NCBI RefSeq assembly: GCF_002994745.2
Contig: NC_037089.1
Location: 16,784,641 to 16,848,640, forward strand
From: Rosa chinensis
Lineage: Eukaryota > Streptophyta > Magnoliopsida > Rosales > Rosaceae
DNA: 64,000 nucleotides
Direction: 5' to 3'
The notes beneath the pieces are model-generated. The model was not told the DNA's origin, did no database searches, and was given only the letters and a program-made list of their open reading frames with translations. The position numbers and the translations under genes were made by a program. This document shows, in pieces, positions 1-12,079 of this stretch (the first letter of the stretch is position 1; every line of letters begins with the position of its first letter).

Positions 1-880
1 ATTGCCTACGTTCCTATTTTCTTGTGCCCTTTGCCTTCAATCCTAGATGTTGTGGCCCTAGCAAGGCATGGTGATTAGGGTTAGAGAGTTCATTCTTGCC
101 TTAACAGGAAGAATGGATACCAAATAAAAGAAATTAACTTAGTGGCCTTAACCGGCATTAGGTAGAGAACTAAGTAATCGTTACATTTTAGGTTATAACT
201 ATTGCATGCTTAAATCCCTAATTTCTAGAGCTCTACACCTTTAGTTCATGTTTTGGTAGCCCTAATAAGGTACTAACTCATGAATTAGATAGTTCATATT
301 TTTCCTAATCGAAAATGTGAATACCCTTAAGGAAATTCGGCTTAGTGACCTTGACCGGCATTAAGTACAGGATTTGGTTCTCATGAAGATATGTTTGTTT
401 GCTTGAAATGCGTTTGTTGCATTGAAATTGCTAGAGAGTGATCCCTAGCTAGTACCCAAACCTATCTCTCTTTTATTTTTTTTCTTTGTTTTTAATTGTT
501 GTTGTTAATTTAGTTTTTGACTTAGTCTTTTTAGAAAATTACAATCACAATATTTAATGACAATTTCTACCTCATTGTAAATAGTCATCACTAGGCTCTT
601 AATTTTGATTAGGCTTTGGTGAGAACCAAAGCCGAGCATTGTTAAGGCTTGGTGCCTTAGATTAGATTTTTTATTTTATTTACTTTATTTTTCTTTTGTT
701 TTCTTAGTGACTCTAGTTCCGACTACACAAGGATTGTGGGTTAGCCACTGATCCCCGTGGTACGATAATTTTGGCTTAATACTTCCCTATCTTGACAATG
801 ATACGTACGCTTGCGTAAATGTGTATCTAAGTTTGTAAACAATTAAAATTAGATATTAGAGGTAATGAGAATTTAGGATA
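1..880 (+). repeat. AT-rich retroelement LTR/leader-like remnant
   Basis: No coding region is visible. The block ends in a motif around 748-830 (ATCCCCGTGGTACGATAA, then ACGTACGCTTGCGTAAA). It resembles the end of LTR leaders in many plant Ty3/gypsy elements, and similar wording recurs near 63440-63510. I read it as part of an LTR or leader that begins outside the window. No terminal repeats or duplication can be shown, so the call is tentative. Confidence 0.3.
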
Positions 881-934
881 GAAATCTTTAAGATATTATC
901 TTCTTTTTTCTATCGGAATAGTCATTATCTTCTT

Positions 935-988
935 CTCTTTTTGTTTTTTTGGTCTGAGTCATTATCTTCTTCAAAAAAACAAAAAGAG
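935..988. repeat. Perfect 16-bp inverted repeat
   Basis: The arms CTCTTTTTGTTTTTTT (935-950) and AAAAAAACAAAAAGAG (973-988) are perfectly complementary around a 22-nt loop. A direct repeat of GTCATTATCTTCTTC (921-935 and 958-972) overlaps them. This could be a foldback remnant or chance in T-rich DNA. Confidence 0.6.
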
Positions 989-989
989 G

Positions 990-2100
990 ATAAACTCAAA
1001 TGCTATTATTCACAGAAAAGAAAGCATAGCAGCTTCTTCAGAGATTTTGGGATAGTAGCATATAAGCTTCTTCAGAGATCCTGCCGACGACGAAGTCTTG
1101 ATTCTTGAAGAACACCTGACCTGATGCCGGGTAAGGCTGCTGGAATTACTGATCTGGTTCACGATTGTACCACTTTTTGGGTCGCGCGATCGGGATCGCG
1201 GGTCATCTGCAAACCCAATGATCCCGACATCTCTGGTGAAGCACCCAGATGAAAACAGTACATGAAAAATATATTGTTCTATCACAGAAATATTGTTGAT
1301 AAGTCCATGGATCACGAGAAAGGACTTGAGAGGCTTCAAGTCCTTGCTGTTTTGCAGAGATTGAGCTGACTAAGAAAGTGTGAGGCTTTGGGATTGAAGA
1401 AACAACGGGCGGATTATTTTGAGTTTTGTCAATTGATATACTATTTTGACAATCATGTTTTCTGAAAGATGAGTTCATTGCGTGGAGGAATTTGAATAAA
1501 AATAATAATTGACATGATTTAGCATGTTTAGACATGTCATGAGGTCATCTTTTAAATTTTACGAATCCACTGAAATTCACAGACGCCATGATCTTAGCAT
1601 TCAATTATTCATGAAGTAAAATATGGTTTTTAAAATTTTGGATTTGTGGAACATCAAAATATCGAACAAGCTTTTATATATGAATTTACTCATGTTTCGA
1701 CATAGAAAAATCATTTAAAAAAAAAATCCGTGACTGATTTCGGTACTTTGGCAATAGGAACACATTTTGAAATATCATGATTTACTATTGTAAGATTAAG
1801 AAACATGACAATTGGGGATTTGCATAGTTTGACACTTTGGGAGGCACTATGGTGCACTCGTGGAATGGAACGGCATGCCAAAACATGTTAAATTTTGTTA
1901 ACACTATTTTCTCTTCAAATTCTTCTGTACGATAATCTTATCATTCCTAGAGCATGATTTTTGAAAGATGTTCCACTTGATTTGTTTTAATGGATTTTCT
2001 TGTTTATCGACTTTGAAAATTATTAAAAATATGCATCATGATTTTTATGAGTTCCATTAATTCTAGAAGTGTTTAAAAATTATTGTTTGATGGTAGAAAA
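990..2100. other. Intergenic, nothing recognised
   Basis: AT-rich sequence with two overlapping minus-strand open frames of about 110 codons (1010-1535). They show no recognisable domain, splice pattern or composition shift. I see no gene here. Confidence 0.5.
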
Positions 2101-2109
2101 ATTTTGGAG

Positions 2110-4478
2110 AAAAAATAAGAATAGAGCCTAAGTAACAATGATTAATCTCGTACCCCCAGTTTACTAATCATTCGGACGATACAAGATAATTACTTTCACT
2201 TTTAACTTCATTTCGACACTTTTAGGGGCTCCAAAAAGTTAACTTTTAATATCATTCACCTTTTGAGAAAAAATTTTCACGGAAGTTGTAGAGAACTGAG
2301 TTCGTGGATCTGTGACACGTCCAAATCGGAGTTCGTATGACGAAGTTATGGTCAAAAAAGTGGAAGTTACTGTTTCAGAAAGTTTCTATAAATAGCATGA
2401 TGAAAATGGAAACTTTCCATTCTCATTCGGAAACCCTAACCCTTTTCTATCTTTGCTGACCCGCGAACCCAACCCGACCAGACCCGAATTCTTCAACAGG
2501 CCGGAACTCCGCCGTGCGGTGACCAATCCGAACGCCACCAGTTCCGTTTGAAACCTTTTCCCTTCCTCTTTCAATCTGTGGTAGTGGTGTGGTGCGATGT
2601 GATTTGAGCCATAGAAGGTGCAGTAAGGTGAAGAACACGACGACCGTCACCGTTTCGGGTAACTGGTCAGAACTTGAGTTTCCGGCTACCTCCTGCGGCA
2701 AGTCTTGTTGATTTTTGGAGCTCTTCCAACATCTAGCAATCCCTCCAAGTGGCTTGAACCAAATCAAAGCGAGGAGGGAGAGTTGAGCTTCAAAAGTTTT
2801 TGGAGAAATTACGGCCTCTTCCTTTTCGAGGTAAATTCCGGCCTATATGTTTTGAATTGGACTTAGTTGTAGTTGTGAAAGTTGTTAGGGATGTTGAGAT
2901 GAACTTTTTGGCATAGGTATTGTGACCCAATTTGAAGTCAGAGTCGACGGCAGTGGGGGATCGTGGGGCCGATTTTGGCCTTCTAATTTTGGTGGTTGTG
3001 ATGTTTTTAGCACGTAGAACTTGTATATATGAATTTGGTAGATTTCAGAGAAGTTTGGGTATCGATCGAAGATAACTGGAGTTTGGAATTTCGGTGGTGA
3101 TTTATGGAAATCCAACCGTTAGATTTCCTTCGTTTTTGTTCTAGAATGCTAGAATTGATGAAATGATGATTTTTGTAAAGTTTGGTTTAACTCCAAGGAG
3201 TTTTGGAACTTTAAGGTTTCAGGGGGTCGATGATTTTTATTTTTCGGTTTGATCATTGTAATTTTAGTTTAGACCTTCCGTTCGTTTATTTAAGATATAC
3301 TTATGTGTAGAGAACAACGTACCGAGCATTTGCTTGATGAATAATTCCCTACCCGTGATCGCCTAAGTTGTATTGTGAGTGGACTTTTTGTTTAAATAAA
3401 TACATGCATGCAATATTTTCTAAAGAAATAGTTTTAATTATCATTTGAGTATATATTTGGATTTTGGAGTTTTAATCATGATTTACTTCGATGTTCATGA
3501 TCGGGAAAGGCCTTGCTTTACTGTTTGTTTTGACATAAAGCTTTCTGATGATTTATCTCCGAGAAATGATTATCATTTGAATTGTGAACTTGCTTTAATC
3601 TCGCATAATTATTTATTGATTCGAGGAAATCTTTTTGAGATTTATAATTGCATTGATTTATTTTATGCCTCTCAAGTTTGGAGTATTGTTGTGAGGTTTT
3701 CCAAGTATGGTTGAGAATCGTACTCAAGTTTTTCCTGTGATCATTATTTATTGCGAGATTTTGGGAACGCTTTATGGATTTTACGGTTTTTCGAATGCTT
3801 TTCTTCACCATACTTGGGTTGATTTATCTAGTCTCCTTCTCACGTGGGTTGCAGTTGAGAGTTTTGTTTAGGCGTCATTCTCACTTGGTGTTTGTGAGTT
3901 GCAGTCGAGCATAGAGCTTGGAAGGCTCCGACTTGAGCCTGGGAGGCTTTTTTATTGTATGGTGATGTTTATCTTCCCCATGTTATATGTGTATATTATG
4001 TGTACTTAACCAGCAGGGCTGATCTGCTTTTACGAAATTTGTGGTTTAAAGAAAATAATTTTATAAACATCTCTTTTACTTCATTTATTACAAGTAGTTA
4101 TTTTTGTCACTCACGCTAACGTTTTACATGCTTTCCTCTTGGGCCCTTTGTTTTCGAATGTCCAGTTTGCAGATTAGGCTAGTTGAAGTCAGGCGAACAT
4201 GGAGTTGAGGCATAGTTGTCACTGCTTCCTCATTGTAGAATTTATCTATCCTCTCCTTTTATTTTGTCTATTCTGTGGAACTGTTAGATTGCTCTGATTA
4301 TCAATTAATTATTTGTGTATTTGTGAATTTTGAGAAGTGTTGAAATCTCTCCACGGGTTTTGGATAGTCCATTTTAGGAGTGATTTTGTTGAATTTTCGA
4401 TAGAGTTATTTCTAAAGTGGGCCCCGCATGGGCACTTCGGATTTCATGGTGAAATCAGACACGGGTCCTGTAAAATAA
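2110..4478 (+). mobile_element. LTR-like block, probable Ty3/gypsy LTR or solo LTR
   Basis: Non-coding block with promoter-like sequence (TCTATAAATAG near 2385) followed by CT-rich leader sequence. It ends with text typical of long plant gypsy LTRs (GTGGGCCCCGCATGGGCACTTC, then ACGGGTCCTGTAA near 4418-4472). A degenerate tRNA-Met primer-site match lies immediately downstream, which supports an LTR 3' end near 4478. The left edge is a guess and no gag or pol follows, so it is a solo or truncated copy. Confidence 0.45.
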
Positions 4479-4479
4479 G

Positions 4480-4495
4480 TTATATCAGAGTCTGA
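4480..4495 (+). other. Degenerate tRNA-iMet primer-binding-like site
   Basis: TATATCAGAGTCTGAGG resembles the plant initiator-Met primer site TGGTATCAGAGCC. It sits directly after the LTR-like block, as expected for a 5' LTR with the rest of the element lost or diverged. Confidence 0.35.
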
Positions 4496-5819
4496 GGATG
4501 ACACTCATATTTAAGATGATGTCAAGTAACATGGAGCATTAATTCATCATGTACATTGTAGAATTATTTATTATAATACGTGTACATAGAACTAGTTTTG
4601 AGCTCTACTCATATTTTATTATATTCTTTAAATTAAAAAAATTATTAAATGAAAATGAAAACAATTAGATGAACCACGAAGGCGATAGCCTATCGGAGAT
4701 ATTGAATAAAATTTGAAAAGGTATTCATAAATAGCTAACTGAGAATCAAAAATTGAGTTGCACACCAGGCGTTTGAATGCATTTGAGAATTATACAACTC
4801 GTTTGACTACCAAGACCATCTCCAACAGATAGGTCTTTTGCCAGATGGACATCTAACGGTTACTTTTGACCGACCAATCTATATTCCAACCCATATGCCT
4901 TTTACACATGGATTTGACAAAAGACTCTCCTCTGTCAAATTTGACAGCTTCTTCTCCTTCTGTCTTTTATTTTTTATTATTTCTCTCTCTTTCTCTCTCA
5001 CTCTCTTTCCCTTTCATGTCTTTCTTCCTCTCCTCTCACCCAGAACTTCAAGCTTCCTCTCTTCAAGTTTCTTTTCTCTTCTTGAATATCAGGAACATGG
5101 ATAAAAAAATTTCGACTTTGGAGAGAGAATCAACGCCGAGAAGACCCTACTGCTTCGGTGACTTCGTGGCGATTTCCGGCCACCGATTGACTTGCATGAG
5201 GTAGGAAAATTAATCCTCTTGTCGTGCTCTACTCATACTATCATTAGTTTTTGATTTTGCTGGAGTTTTGAACAATTGATGTTTTGAGTATGACGTCAGT
5301 CACCGTGTTCGTGATTTCTGGCGGCTTAATACCAAAACAGAATAAAAAACTTTACGAATGGAGAAGAGAAATTGAATAATGGTTTGTCAAACAACCCAAG
5401 GTCACCAAGCATGAATATATTGATTGAAAGCATTTACAAGTGCATAGGCTGGTATAAATTGAATGGGTTGTGAAGTTTGGAGATGGGTCAAATAGTGCTT
5501 GGGTGCCCTTAGTGTTTGCAGGTATTTGATTAAATGCCTCACTTAGCTCTTTTGATTTTTCAGATCTTGTTTTGTGGTTCTGTTATGCAGACTGTGATTG
5601 ATAGAATGTAAACAACATGAGTATATTGGCAATAGATAACTATAAGGTGGACTCATTTATCACTAGTGGAACATTCGAACTATTTTCATATACTCTAATG
5701 TGGGGAAATTGAGATTTTAAATTGATGTATTGGCAATAGATAACTATAAGGTGGATTTGTATACTATTCACCCGTTTGTTGAATTCAGTATATTTATTGC
5801 ATGATATATTTGGTCCCAG
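4496..5819. other. Intergenic; MITE-like and duplicated words only
   Basis: No gene is supported. A phrase common at plant MITE ends (ACCATCTCCAACAGA) occurs at 4813, but I found no partner terminus. A 26-bp direct repeat beginning TTGGCAATAGATAACTATAA occurs near 5624 and 5729. A CT-rich tract lies at 4950-5080. Confidence 0.4.
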
Positions 5820-6012
5820 ATGATAGGTGATGCAGCAGGACAGACCACCAAAGTAATTCAAGATGCCAAGCCCATTGCTTCATCAACTGTCGAGACCATT
5901 TCATCAGCGGATCCTGTTGTGATTACTGGAACTGTTGGAGTAATATTCCTCACATACTTCCTTCTTCCTCCAATTTGGTCTGCTCTTTCTTTTAACCTAA
6001 GAGGATACAAAG
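5820..6012 (+). pseudogene. CAS: Isolated exon of calcium-sensing receptor CAS (chloroplast)
   Basis: The translated exon carries motifs matching plant CAS just before and through its single transmembrane segment: DAKPIASSTVETISSADP, then a hydrophobic stretch with LLPPIWSALSFN, then LRGYKG. CAS is a thylakoid protein involved in chloroplast calcium signalling, with a rhodanese-like C-terminal domain. The exon is bounded by a CCCAG acceptor at 5819 and an AAAG/GTAGT donor at 6012. I could not find the other exons, neither the N-terminal repeats nor the rhodanese-like part, in the flanks. It therefore looks like a stranded single-exon fragment, either captured or left by deletion. The exon is open throughout, so it may be recent. 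Confidence 0.75.
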
Positions 6013-6240
6013 GTAGTACAACCTTATTGTGATATGATATTGCTTCAAGAAAATCCATAAATAAACAATTCAAGTACCTAGTCTTTAGAAGATATAAATA
6101 AACCAGTTTAAAGATTGCACGTTTTCGGTTTTGGCTTAACATACATAATTTTATCATCATTTGAGGCTACATATTTGTTCTGAAGCGGTCTGTATAACAT
6201 GGATGTACTAATAGCTAATGTGCTATGAACAGATTGTAGT

Positions 6241-6343
6241 TTGTATTATGATGGAAAAGACAATTGCCAGCTGTTTAAAACTCTAGCACATGTCATTTTG
6301 AACCGACCATATAAAAACAAGTTAGTGCCCTTTTCTTTCTTTA
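6241..6343 (+). repeat. Left half of a segment paralogous to 27170-27390
   Basis: The words CCAGCTGTTTAAAACTC, ACATGTCATTTTGAACCGACCATATAAAA match 27193-27245 with modest divergence. The right half of the same segment resumes at about 18774. The 12.4 kb between is an insertion. The ACCGACCATATAAAA portion looks like a promoter TATA region. Confidence 0.65.
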
Positions 6344-6551
6344 GAGCAAGTTCACCCGTAGTCAAGAAATGTCAAGGTCGAGAAGTCAAGAATTCGACCA
6401 GTCAAGATACTGTTCACTGCCACTGGACATGGGTTTACACCCGTTGTTTTTCTTGACCGGTCAAGACTGGTCAAAACTCCACCGAACATTACCGTTACAA
6501 TTAATTCCTATCGATATTAATTCATCCACCTTCGGATTGTTCACCTTAATT

Positions 6552-6556
6552 CAAAC
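6552..6556. repeat. Target site duplication CAAAC, left copy
   Basis: CAAAC immediately precedes the LTR start TGTTAATG at 6557. The same five bases follow the other LTR at 18355-18359. Confidence 0.9.
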
Positions 6557-7070
6557 TGTTAATGTCTAAAAGTCTAGCGGTAGCTGGACCTTAGTTAACG
6601 CTGATCCGGCGGGCGGATCGATACCTTTGTTGTGAGTGGTTCCCGTTACCTGTCAAATAAAATACAATGGGCGTCAGAGGGAGACCGCGCCGGGCGGTCT
6701 TCAACTCTCCGATGCCTAAGTTAGTCAATGTATTTATGTTGACAAAGTAACAGTAGGTAAGTATTGAATGCGTCATTAATGAGGAGAGAGGAGAGAACCT
6801 TTTATAGGTGAGGAAGAGGATGATCTTCTCTTTGTTTTCGATGTGGGACTGATGTGCTTCAGTTCCCAGTTTCAGTAGCTTCTGATGCCATCTTGACACG
6901 GCGCGTGGCGGCGCGTCGGCGGTGCTTTGGGGTTGATCCGGGGCTCAGGCGGTAACCCGGCTAACTGTCTTTACGCCAGTCACTCATATGGTGGGCGTTG
7001 GTACCCCTGGTGGTACCATGAGCGTGGCTCATTATAGCTAATTATGCTTGCAATTGGACATGTATGTACA
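6557..7070 (-). repeat. 3' LTR of element 1
   Basis: 514 bp beginning TGTTAATGTC and ending ATGTATGTACA in plus orientation. It appears identical to 17841-18354. The 102-codon open frame inside it is present in both LTRs and has no gene character. Confidence 0.95.
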
Positions 7071-7088
7071 AGTCCCCCAAATCCCCAG
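7071..7088 (-). other. Polypurine tract of element 1
   Basis: Read on the minus strand this is CTGGGGATTTGGGGGACT, directly before the 3' LTR. This is the expected place and composition for the plus-strand primer. Confidence 0.8.
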
Positions 7089-7690
7089 TCAAGGAGGGCA
7101 ATCTTGGTTGGGGAGTTGATCGGCGGTTTGAAGCGTTTCTCCCGCTAGACTTTGCAGAAGCATAATTAGCGTCAGTGCGTTGTCAACCATGGATTTACTG
7201 AGCAAATGCTTTGTGCCCTTTCGGGTGGGCCCCTGCTAGGCCCCCCAGGGAGTCCCCCACTCCCCGGCTAAGATGGACCTCCGGATGGTCGTTGTTATTG
7301 TTTGTTGAGGGGGAGCTGCACGGAGCAGCGCTGCACGGAGCAGAGGGTGTTGGGTTGCGAGCCCAATCTTAGCACCCAGGTGACGGGGGTCAACGTACCT
7401 GATCAGGGCTGTCGTAGACTGTTGACTAGTCCCCGTGTCCCGTAGGGACATTCTGACCGTAACCCCGCGTGGCGGCGTTGTCAGAGAGGCGTGGCCTCGG
7501 GATCCGCCGCTGGCGGAAGTCCCCCCGCTAGATGTAGCAGGAAGCAGCGTCAAGTAGACGTGCTTGGTGGTATTTTATTGAGCGGTGTTGCGCTGAATAA
7601 AGTACGCAGCTTGTCAGATGAGAAATGGGGTCAGCCAGCGGTGCGCTGTGTAGCGGAGGACGCCCCGTTTACCAAATGAGGAGAGAAGCT
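7089..7690. other. Non-coding 3' region of element 1
   Basis: G+C-rich sequence between the polypurine tract and the minisatellite. It contains further purine/pyrimidine blocks (for example GGGAGTCCCCCACTCCCCGG near 7248). Short open frames on both strands have no recognisable domains. Confidence 0.5.
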
Positions 7691-8190
7691 CCGCTGGCGG
7701 GGTTTCGCTCAGCGGAGACTCCGTCACTTGGAAGATGACAAGTGAGGATCAGCTGGCGGGGTTTCGCTCAGCGGAGACTCCGTCACTTGGGAGATGCAAG
7801 TGAGGATCCGCTGGCGGGGTTTCGCTCAGCGGAGACTCCGTCACTTGGGAGATGCAAGTGAGGATCCGCTGGCGGGGTTTCGCTCAGCGGAGACTCCGTC
7901 ACTTGGAAGATGACAAGTGAGGATCAGCTGGCGGGGTTTCGCTCAGCGGAGACTCCGTCACTTGGGAGATGCAAGTGAGGATCCGCTGGCGGGGTTTCGC
8001 TCAGCGGAGACTCCGTCACTTGGGAGATGCAAGTGAGGATCCGCTGGCGGGGTTTCGCTCAGCGGATACTCCGTCACTTGGAAGATGACAAGTGAGGATC
8101 CGCTGGCGGGGTTTCGCTCAGCGGAGACTCCGTCACTTGGGAGATGCAAGTGAGGATGGATCCGCTGAGCGGGGTTTTCGCTCAGCGGAG
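7691..8190. repeat. Hairpin minisatellite, about 58-bp unit, 8 copies plus a divergent one
   Basis: Units start with CCGCTGGCGGGGTTTCGCTC near 7691, 7752, 7811, 7869, 7928, 7987, 8044 and 8102. A variant unit lies at 8161. Most units are 58 bp; some are 59-60 bp, with GAAGATGACAAG in place of GGAGATGCAAG. Each unit contains a short inverted repeat, TCCGCTG...CAGCGGA around a 12-nt loop. The long and short units alternate in a higher-order pattern, which suggests block duplication. It lies just upstream of the antisense gene's promoter. Confidence 0.92.
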
Positions 8191-8662
8191 ACTTGCCATG
8201 GTTGGGGGTTTACTTGTCAGGTGGTGACTTCCCTTGGAAGCTAAAGAATGATGACGGTTGACACGTGGCTAACTCTGAGAGGGTTAGCGTCTGGAGGCTT
8301 GTCTCCTAAGCCTAGCCGTCTTCTCGTCATTAATGCGAGTAATGATGGATTTCGTAACCGAGGCGACGCCTCGGCTAATCCAGGGAGTTAATGAAGACGT
8401 GGGACACGTGTACGGTTGGTACGTGATGTAGTTTTGTAGCGGACGGCTCAGGATTACTTGATGTTGACATAAAAGGGGGGAACTGAGCGAGTTTCGACAT
8501 TTCTGGAAAATCTTCAAATCTGAGTTGCCTACTTCGAGCCTTGTTCGCCTGCGAATTGCGAAGGAGATCCCCGGGTTTGCGTGGAGTAGTCGGACTGGAG
8601 AGGACGAAATCTGTCAGTGAAGACGAGCTGCACTCCAAAGTCTTCGACGTGAGGTTGGTATT
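8191..8662 (+). promoter_or_regulatory. Likely promoter and 5' UTR exon of the antisense gene of element 1
   Basis: A TATA-like GACATAAAAGG lies at 8466-8476, upstream of an open leader. A plausible 5'-UTR intron runs from the donor at about 8653 (GAG/GTTGGT) to the acceptor TTTTAG at 8962, nine bases before the ATG at 8971. The promoter faces away from the 3' LTR and against gag-pol. This is inferred from signals only. Confidence 0.45.
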
Positions 8663-8970
8663 TCGGATCCTCTTCCTGTTTCATTGAATCTGCAATGGTG
8701 GTTTCTGGGTTTTGGTATTTCTGTTAATGGTATGATATTGCTTCTGTGTTGTTCTCGGAGGGTGTAGGGAGAGATTTGAGGGAGGTTATGGTGTTTGACA
8801 GAAAGTTGGGGTTTTGGGTTTTGCTAGACTGTCTAATCTGGGTTGAGCGTGCGGTTGTTTTTGTTTTGGTATTTTTGTGGGTAGTTGTTCTTGGCATCTT
8901 TGGCTATATCTGATGTGAGAGTAGGTTAGATCTGTATTTGTGCTAACTGATGTGGGTTTTAGGGTTTGGG

Positions 8971-11656
8971 ATGGCCAACGTCATAGATATTTCGAGCAGT
9001 GAGGATTCCGGGTCTGACGTGTCGTTCAGCGTGGCGGATATGACCTTTATTGACTCGTTGCGTCCGTCTGCCCATGCAGGAACCTCACTGCCAGAACCGC
9101 TTGAAGTTGAGCCACTTCGGACCATCCCCTGGGAAATAGCTATGGATCGTGGTTCGCGTCCAGAGAGCTCTAGGGCGGGTGAGGTTGCTAGGCGCGACGA
9201 GCGCTTGGCGAGCAATAGTGCTGCTAGCGGCTCCGCTGGCGAAGGGGAAGCGCCGGGCCAAAATGTCGAGTCGGCGTGGTACCTCTCAGATGGCACCGCC
9301 GTCGACGAGGCAGGTGGGCGGATGGATGCCGCCGCTGTTAACCGGATGAAGCGGACGTTCCGGTTGCCGGGCTCGGTGAAGCTGCGCCCCCGACAGCGGA
9401 TGAGAAGGCCTCGATGCTCCCAGCGGGATGTGCTGCCGTGCACGAGGCCATATTCCGCCAAGGAGTGACATTCCCGCTAGTGCCCAATCTCCAAATTCTT
9501 GTGTGCGAGTTTGGCCTTGCCTTTGGGCAGATCTGTCCCAACATGTGGCGGTTGATGTTGGCGATGAACTCCTTGTGGCGTTTGTCGGGGTGCGAGGGGC
9601 CTACCGTGGCGGAAGTGCTTCACTTCTACGAGCTAGTGTATGTGAAGCGCTGAGGTTGCAGAGGGTGCGTGAACCTGAGCCGCCGCCAGGGAGCGCCCAA
9701 GTTGATTGAGAATCTAAGGGACTCAATGTCCTACTGGCGGGGGACCTTCTGCGTCGCCACAGATGGCTGGGAGTACCACACCAGGTCGAATGTGGAGGGG
9801 CCGACGTTTAAGACTAAGTCGGAATTCCAGCCCATCCGAGGTTGGCAACTGGTTTCCGCTAAAACTAGCTGGCGGGTTCAAACTTTTGCAAACCTGCGGT
9901 TTTTGCTAATGATTATTGTGTTTGTGCAGCGGGACTAAGGTACATTTTGACGCGCGAAGAGGAGTGTCGCGTGGCGAGGATCCGCGGCTGCTGGCGGAAC
10001 CGCAATTTGCTTGACTTCCGTCTTCTGACCGGTTGGGAATTGCTGGTCGACCTGGGGCTAACTCGCTCTATTGGTGAGAGCAATTCCGCCACACCTCTTT
10101 TTTTTGTAAGTGATCCGGACTGACGGGTGTTTGTGTTTTTCTTTTCAGAAACCCCGCCCGGTAACAAATCTAGTCGCGACGCTTTCGAAAAAGCAATGGA
10201 TCGTGCCGAGATAGAAAATTTTCTGGAGGCTATGTATGCCGAGGGGCTGGCGGCCCAGCAGACGGTGGTGAACCCGGAGACGCTAGTGCTGAGCCAGTCC
10301 GAGGTTGCGGTGGAGCTGCCGATGCCGCACCACTCCCATCTGGGTGAGGATGGCCTGCCGGTAGTGCAGGCGGATACCCAAGCGGGCGGCGGGGAGAGGG
10401 GGATTGTTGGTACAAGGCCGCGGGAGCGGATGCCTACCACCCGGCGCGGTCCTCAAAAGAAGACGGTGCAGCCGACGGAGACTGCCACCGAGTCCCGGGG
10501 TGAGCCGCCGGTGCGGGTGACGAGGACCGCTGCTGGGACACAACGGGCGCTGGAGAAAAAACGCCGGCAGCCTGACTCCCCCGTCGAGGAAGAGGAAGAA
10601 GAGGTGGTGATCGGAGTCCGCCAACAAAAGAAGGCTCGACAAGCTGCGTCGAAGGTTGCAGTGGCGGAGGGAGAGGCAGCAGCCGTCAGTGATCTGGACT
10701 CCTTTGCCGAGTATGCGCCATTCATGACAGAAGGGGAGCGGGCATTCCTTTTCCATCTGTGCGAGCGGCTGGGGTTCGGGGGTCTGGCGGGCATATCGCG
10801 CCCGACGGCAATTGACCAATCGCCCTTCAGCTCGGCGTTTGGTCAAATATCTGCGGGGTTACATGATATGTTCGAGGCGGCGTCTAAGCAGCCCCGGATT
10901 GAGGAAGAGCTCAGGGGAGAGATCGGAGGTCTCCAGAGGGAGTTGGCGGAGGCCAAGGAGAGATTGGCGGAGGCCGAGCGGGGGCTGGTCAAGGCGGAGT
11001 GTGACTATGCGGACGCCCGCGGCAAGCTTAATGCGGCCATAAGGCGGGACCTGGAGAGGAATGAACGCGTCTCTCAGTTGGAGCAGGAGATCGAATTGCT
11101 GCAGGAGCGGATAGCCGCTAAAGATAAGAAGCTCATTATTGTGCAGCGGGAGTCTGCCGCCAGACTGGGTGAGATGCAGCGGCTGGACGGGGAGGTCAAC
11201 CGCCTGAAAAATGAACAGAGTTCTTCTGCGGCCGCCGCCGTTGAAGCGTTCAAGATGTCGGCGGAGTATAAAAAGACATTGACCGAAGCGGCGAAGTCTG
11301 GGGCCCGGGCCAATATAGACATGTTGACGCGGAAGGGCGCCATTGACTTTGTAAAGGCGTCACAGCCCGACGTGCCGGTGGTCGAGGGTGTCCCGCCGGA
11401 GACAGAAGTCGTGCCTCCCCCTGCGGCGGGTACTCATTCGGGCAGCGGGGAAAGTGGCTCCCATCCGCCGGAAAGGTCCCAGCAGACTCCCCAGCAGACC
11501 CTGTCGGAGGTGTCACGTGCCGGATTTCTGGAGGCACACACCCGGGCGGATGGTACAATGGAGACTCCCAGTCCGACAGCTCGAGGGTCCGATCAGGCGA
11601 GCCGATCGGTCGTGCCGCCGCCAGTTGAAGCCGGAGAAGCCGGAGACAACCGCTGA
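8971..11656 (+). pseudogene. Antisense spliced gene of element 1: Transposase_28-like domain plus coiled coil, broken by a stop
   Basis: Exon parts are: 8971 to about 9410 (acidic, Ser-rich N terminus); about 9378-9840 with PLVPNLQILV, CPNMWR and FYELVYVKR, resembling the plant putative gypsy-type transposase family (PF04195); 9930-10073; and 10149-11656. Introns 9841-9929 (89 nt) and 10074-10148 (75 nt) have GT-AG ends and keep frame across both joins (phase 1 each). The last exon encodes a basic/acidic linker and a long coiled coil (10890-11330, with LQRELAEAKERLAEAERGL and EQEIELLQERIAAKDKK). The reading frame changes near 9300-9410 with no clear intron. A TGA at 9651-9653 interrupts the domain where CGA (Arg) would fit. 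The family's function is unknown. Members typically occur antisense in Tat-type elements. Confidence 0.72.
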
Positions 11657-12079
11657 AGCTAGCTGAGACTTCCATAGGTTTTTTTTTTTTTTTTTTTTTG
11701 ACACTGTAATAATGAACTATTTTGGGTGGGGAGTCCCAGCCCTGAAATGAAATTTCAGAGTTTGACGTTTGTCATGATGTGTTTGTACCGCTAGAGTTTT
11801 GACGTAGAGATATTTCTTTTGCCAAGCAATGAAACATTAAAGGAATTAAAATTGGTCCAAGTGCACCACGTAGCGGACGTGGTCCGCTGACGATTCCTGG
11901 CGTTGCCAGTTGCCCTCAGTGCTAGACTTGGTAACAATGGTTTGAATAATTCCTCGTTTCATTGATAGCTGACTGATCAGCGTTTACAAAAGAGGGGTAG
12001 TACCCGTTGGGTAGCTTCCCTTAGCTAAATATTGAACAAAAATTTAGCTAAGTCAAGATGCTCTTGGGTAGCGGCATGA
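11657..12079. other. Spacer between convergent gene ends in element 1
   Basis: Contains a T-rich run (11679-11699) just after the antisense gene's stop and AT-rich sequence that could hold both 3' ends. The antisense gene and pol point toward each other here, so their transcripts would converge. Confidence 0.5.

Noticed and set aside
1010..1535. Two overlapping minus-strand frames of about 110 codons
   Set aside because: No family resemblance, splice structure or conserved motif could be seen.
7691..8190. Regular repeats that could suggest a CRISPR array
   Set aside because: The units are contiguous with no unique spacers, lie inside a plant retrotransposon and have no cas genes. It is a minisatellite.
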